A stretch of DNA of 8,062 bases from DASQFI01 sp050264575 (GTDB lineage Bacteria > Acidobacteriota > Vicinamibacteria > Vicinamibacterales > SCN-69-37), in contig JBLNGH010000438.1 in the NCBI GenBank assembly GCA_050264575.1, positions 1 through 8,062 of the forward strand, given 5' to 3'. This document shows, in pieces, positions 6,532 to 8,062 of the stretch. Numbering within the stretch: position 1 is the first letter of the stretch; every line of letters begins with the position of its first letter. A program made the translations under genes and the position numbers. The notes under the pieces were generated by a model. That model saw only the letters and a program-made list of their open reading frames with translations, was not told the DNA's origin and made no database searches.

Positions 6532-7452
6532 ATGACCCGCAGACGGTTCTCCATCCTTCTGATCGCATCGCTCGTCTTCGTGACCGCGTACTCGACCGGC
6601 GCCGCTCGTCAGGCTGCCGTCGCCGACTACGGACCGCCGAAAGGCACGCTCGTGATCGTCGGCGGCGGCAACACCGACAACACCGGCATCATGGAAAAAT
6701 TCGTCGAGCTCGGCGGCGGTCCCAACGGCAAGTTCATCATCGTGCCCACGGCCGGCGGCAACAAGGACCAGAACGGCAACCTTCGCGTCTACAAAGAGGA
6801 AGAAGTCATCGGCGGCTGGCTCAAGCGCGGCCTCAAGAACGTGAAGATGCTGCACACGCACGATCCGAAAGTCGCCGACACCGAAGAGTTCGTCAAAGAT
6901 CTCCGGCAGGCGACGGCCGTGTGGTTCAACGGCGGCCGTCAGTGGAACATCGTCGACTCCTACGCCGGGACGCTCACCTACAAGGAGTTTCACAAGGTGC
7001 TCGAGCGCGGCGGCGTGATCGGCGGCAGCTCCGCCGGCGCGACGATCCAGGGCGAGTACCTCGTGCGCGGCGACACCTCGGGCCCGAACGTGATGATGAC
7101 GGAGGAGCCGAACCATCAGAAAGCATTCGAGTTCCTGCGGCACGTCGCGATCGATCAACACATCAACACGCGAAATCGCTGGGATGACCTGATCCCGGTG
7201 ATCAAGAAATGGCCGAACTTCCTCGGCATCGGGCTCTCGGAAGGCACCGCGATCGTCGTCACCGGCGACAAGTTCGAGGTGATGGGGAAGTGGAAGGTCG
7301 CGATTCACGACAGCACCGCACTCCGCCAGCCGTGGGAGAAGGAGTTCTTCGTGCTCTCGCCGGGCGATGTCTACAACATGAAGACGCGGCGAATCGAGAA
7401 GTACGGCGACGGGACGTCAGGACGGCGTGGCGGCGGGGGCGGGGGACACTAA
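6532..7452 (+). CDS. Secreted cyanophycinase-like serine hydrolase (peptidase family S51)
   Basis: 306 residues. Cyanophycinases hydrolyse the storage polymer multi-L-arginyl-poly-aspartate to beta-Asp-Arg dipeptides; S51 also contains dipeptidase E. MTRRRFSILLIASLVFVTAY is a signal peptide (cleavage near residue 25), so it acts outside the cytoplasm, like exported cyanophycinases of polymer-degrading bacteria. GTLVIVGGGNTDNTG (38-52) is the family start. The nucleophile elbow GGSSAGA gives Ser167. DQH gives His210 and GIGLSEGTAIV gives Glu237. The Ser-His and His-Glu spacings (43 and 27) are close to those of cyanobacterial CphB (Ser132, His174, Glu201). The tail GRRGGGGGGH is a low-complexity glycine run. 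It has a good ribosome-binding site and its own leader hairpin. Its stop overlaps the convergent bshA stop by 4 bp. Substrate could be cyanophycin or another isopeptide; no cyanophycin synthetase is in the window. Confidence 0.88.
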   Translation: MTRRRFSILLIASLVFVTAYSTGAARQAAVADYGPPKGTLVIVGGGNTDNTGIMEKFVELGGGPNGKFIIVPTAGGNKDQNGNLRVYKEEEVIGGWLKRGLKNVKMLHTHDPKVADTEEFVKDLRQATAVWFNGGRQWNIVDSYAGTLTYKEFHKVLERGGVIGGSSAGATIQGEYLVRGDTSGPNVMMTEEPNHQKAFEFLRHVAIDQHINTRNRWDDLIPVIKKWPNFLGIGLSEGTAIVVTGDKFEVMGKWKVAIHDSTALRQPWEKEFFVLSPGDVYNMKTRRIEKYGDGTSGRRGGGGGGH

Positions 7453-8062
7453 GCTTTCGAGCTTTCAAGCTTGAGCACTTCTTCGTAATAGGCCTCGTAT
7501 CTCGGCACGATGACGTCGGCGCAGAAATGCGTCCTGACGTGATTGGCGGCGGCGCGGCCGATCCGCTGCCGCAATTGCGGATCCTTCAGGACCGATTCGC
7601 CGCGCGCGACCATGTGATCGATGTCGTCGAGCGCGCAGAGAAAACCGGTTTCGCCGTCCTCGATCACCTCGGGAAGTCCGCCGATGCGGGACGCGACCAC
7701 CGGCACCTCGCACGCCATCGCTTCGAGCGCGGCCATTCCGAAGCTTTCTGACGACGACGGCAGCAGAAACAAATCCGCGACGGACAGCCAGGGCACGAGA
7801 TCCTGCTGCTCGCGGACGAACGTGACATCGGACAGCAGCCCCTCGTCGACGACGCGCCGCTCGAGGGGCTGGCGTTGCGGGCCGTCGCCGATCATCACGA
7901 GCTTGGCCGGCACCGCCTTGCGCAATCGAAGGAACACGTCGAGGACCGAGTCCACCCGTTTGACGGGACGGAAGTTCGACACGTGCATCACGATCGACTC
8001 GCCGTTCGGCGCGAGCCGGGCGCGAAGCGCCGGCTGCGGGATCCGCTGATATCCGGCGCAAT
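7449..8062 (-). CDS. bshA: BshA, N-acetyl-alpha-D-glucosaminyl L-malate synthase (bacillithiol biosynthesis), N-terminus beyond the window
   Basis: GT4-family glycosyltransferase; the 204 visible codons are the C-terminal part of a ~380-aa enzyme, open to the right edge. BshA transfers GlcNAc from UDP-GlcNAc to L-malate, the first step of bacillithiol synthesis, in the cytoplasm. Seen: MHVSNFRPVKRVDSVLDVF at the start of the C-terminal Rossmann domain, closely matching the BshA-type HVSNFRxVKRV. Then VMIGDGP, then LVPWLSVADLFLLPSSSESFG and the E-x7-E motif ESFGMAALE that binds the donor nucleotide sugar. Next is MACEVPVVASRIGGLPEVI. The tail ends KLESSKA. The HVSNF..VKRV signature is why I favour BshA over a generic GT4 enzyme. 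The stop TAG (7451-7449) overlaps the cyanophycinase-like stop. The bshB/bshC partners are not in view. Confidence 0.87.
   Translation of the reverse strand, partial: CAGYQRIPQPALRARLAPNGESIVMHVSNFRPVKRVDSVLDVFLRLRKAVPAKLVMIGDGPQRQPLERRVVDEGLLSDVTFVREQQDLVPWLSVADLFLLPSSSESFGMAALEAMACEVPVVASRIGGLPEVIEDGETGFLCALDDIDHMVARGESVLKDPQLRQRIGRAAANHVRTHFCADVIVPRYEAYYEEVLKLESSKA
7452..7475. repeat. Triple short tandem repeat at the convergent gene ends
   Basis: AGCTTTCG, AGCTTTCA and AGCTTGAG follow each other in 8-bp steps from 7452, and TCAAGCTTGA at 7465-7474 is a perfect 10-bp palindrome. The stretch encodes the last residues of BshA (LESSKA) and starts within the cyanophycinase-like stop codon. 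It may be local slippage that extended the BshA C-terminus. It is too short for a terminator claim. Confidence 0.4.

Noticed and set aside
6343..7308. 321-residue minus-strand frame opposite the cyanophycinase-like gene
   Set aside because: Composition typical of an antisense shadow (Val/Asp/Arg/His-rich); the plus strand has a complete S51 triad and a good ribosome site.

Overview
This is a GC-rich bacterial chromosomal window holding seven protein-coding genes, five complete and two cut by the window edges. It has no rRNA, tRNA, CRISPR array, transposase or phage gene that I can see. Four products start with a signal peptide (M16 protease, two uncharacterised exported proteins, a cyanophycinase-like hydrolase). 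That points to a Gram-negative-type soil heterotroph rich in periplasmic or secreted proteins. A bacillithiol-type glycosyltransferase (BshA), a DUF4342 protein and a PqqL-like M16 protease together fit Acidobacteriota (Vicinamibacteria-like), but this is inference from gene types, not a phylogenetic result.

Layout: 1-2641 (-) is a secreted M16 zinc metalloprotease whose C-terminus runs off the left edge. It diverges from 2811-3503 (+), a secreted protein of unknown function. A small DUF4342 gene follows at 3585-3836 (+), with a long octamer-built palindrome on each side. At 3940-5475 (-) is a HerA-like/DUF853 ATPase, convergent with the DUF4342 gene. A 277-bp divergent intergenic region leads to 5753-6388 (+), an exported orphan, and 6532-7452 (+), a secreted cyanophycinase-like S51 serine hydrolase. 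The window ends with 7449-8062 (-), the C-terminal part of BshA, whose stop overlaps the cyanophycinase stop by 4 bp.

The genes do not form one pathway. Strands alternate and there is no tight multi-gene operon, so most genes appear to have their own promoters. The most unusual content is non-coding. (1) Two related palindromes of 8-bp units (GTGATNTG on one side, its complement on the other, around a GACAAGC core) bracket the DUF4342 gene. (2) Two copies of a ~92-bp element with terminal inverted repeats (CCGTTCTCA.../...TGAGAACGG) and the same internal block at the same offset sit at 2728-2820 and 5490-5581, each touching a start codon. These look like dispersed, possibly mobile or regulatory, intergenic repeat families.
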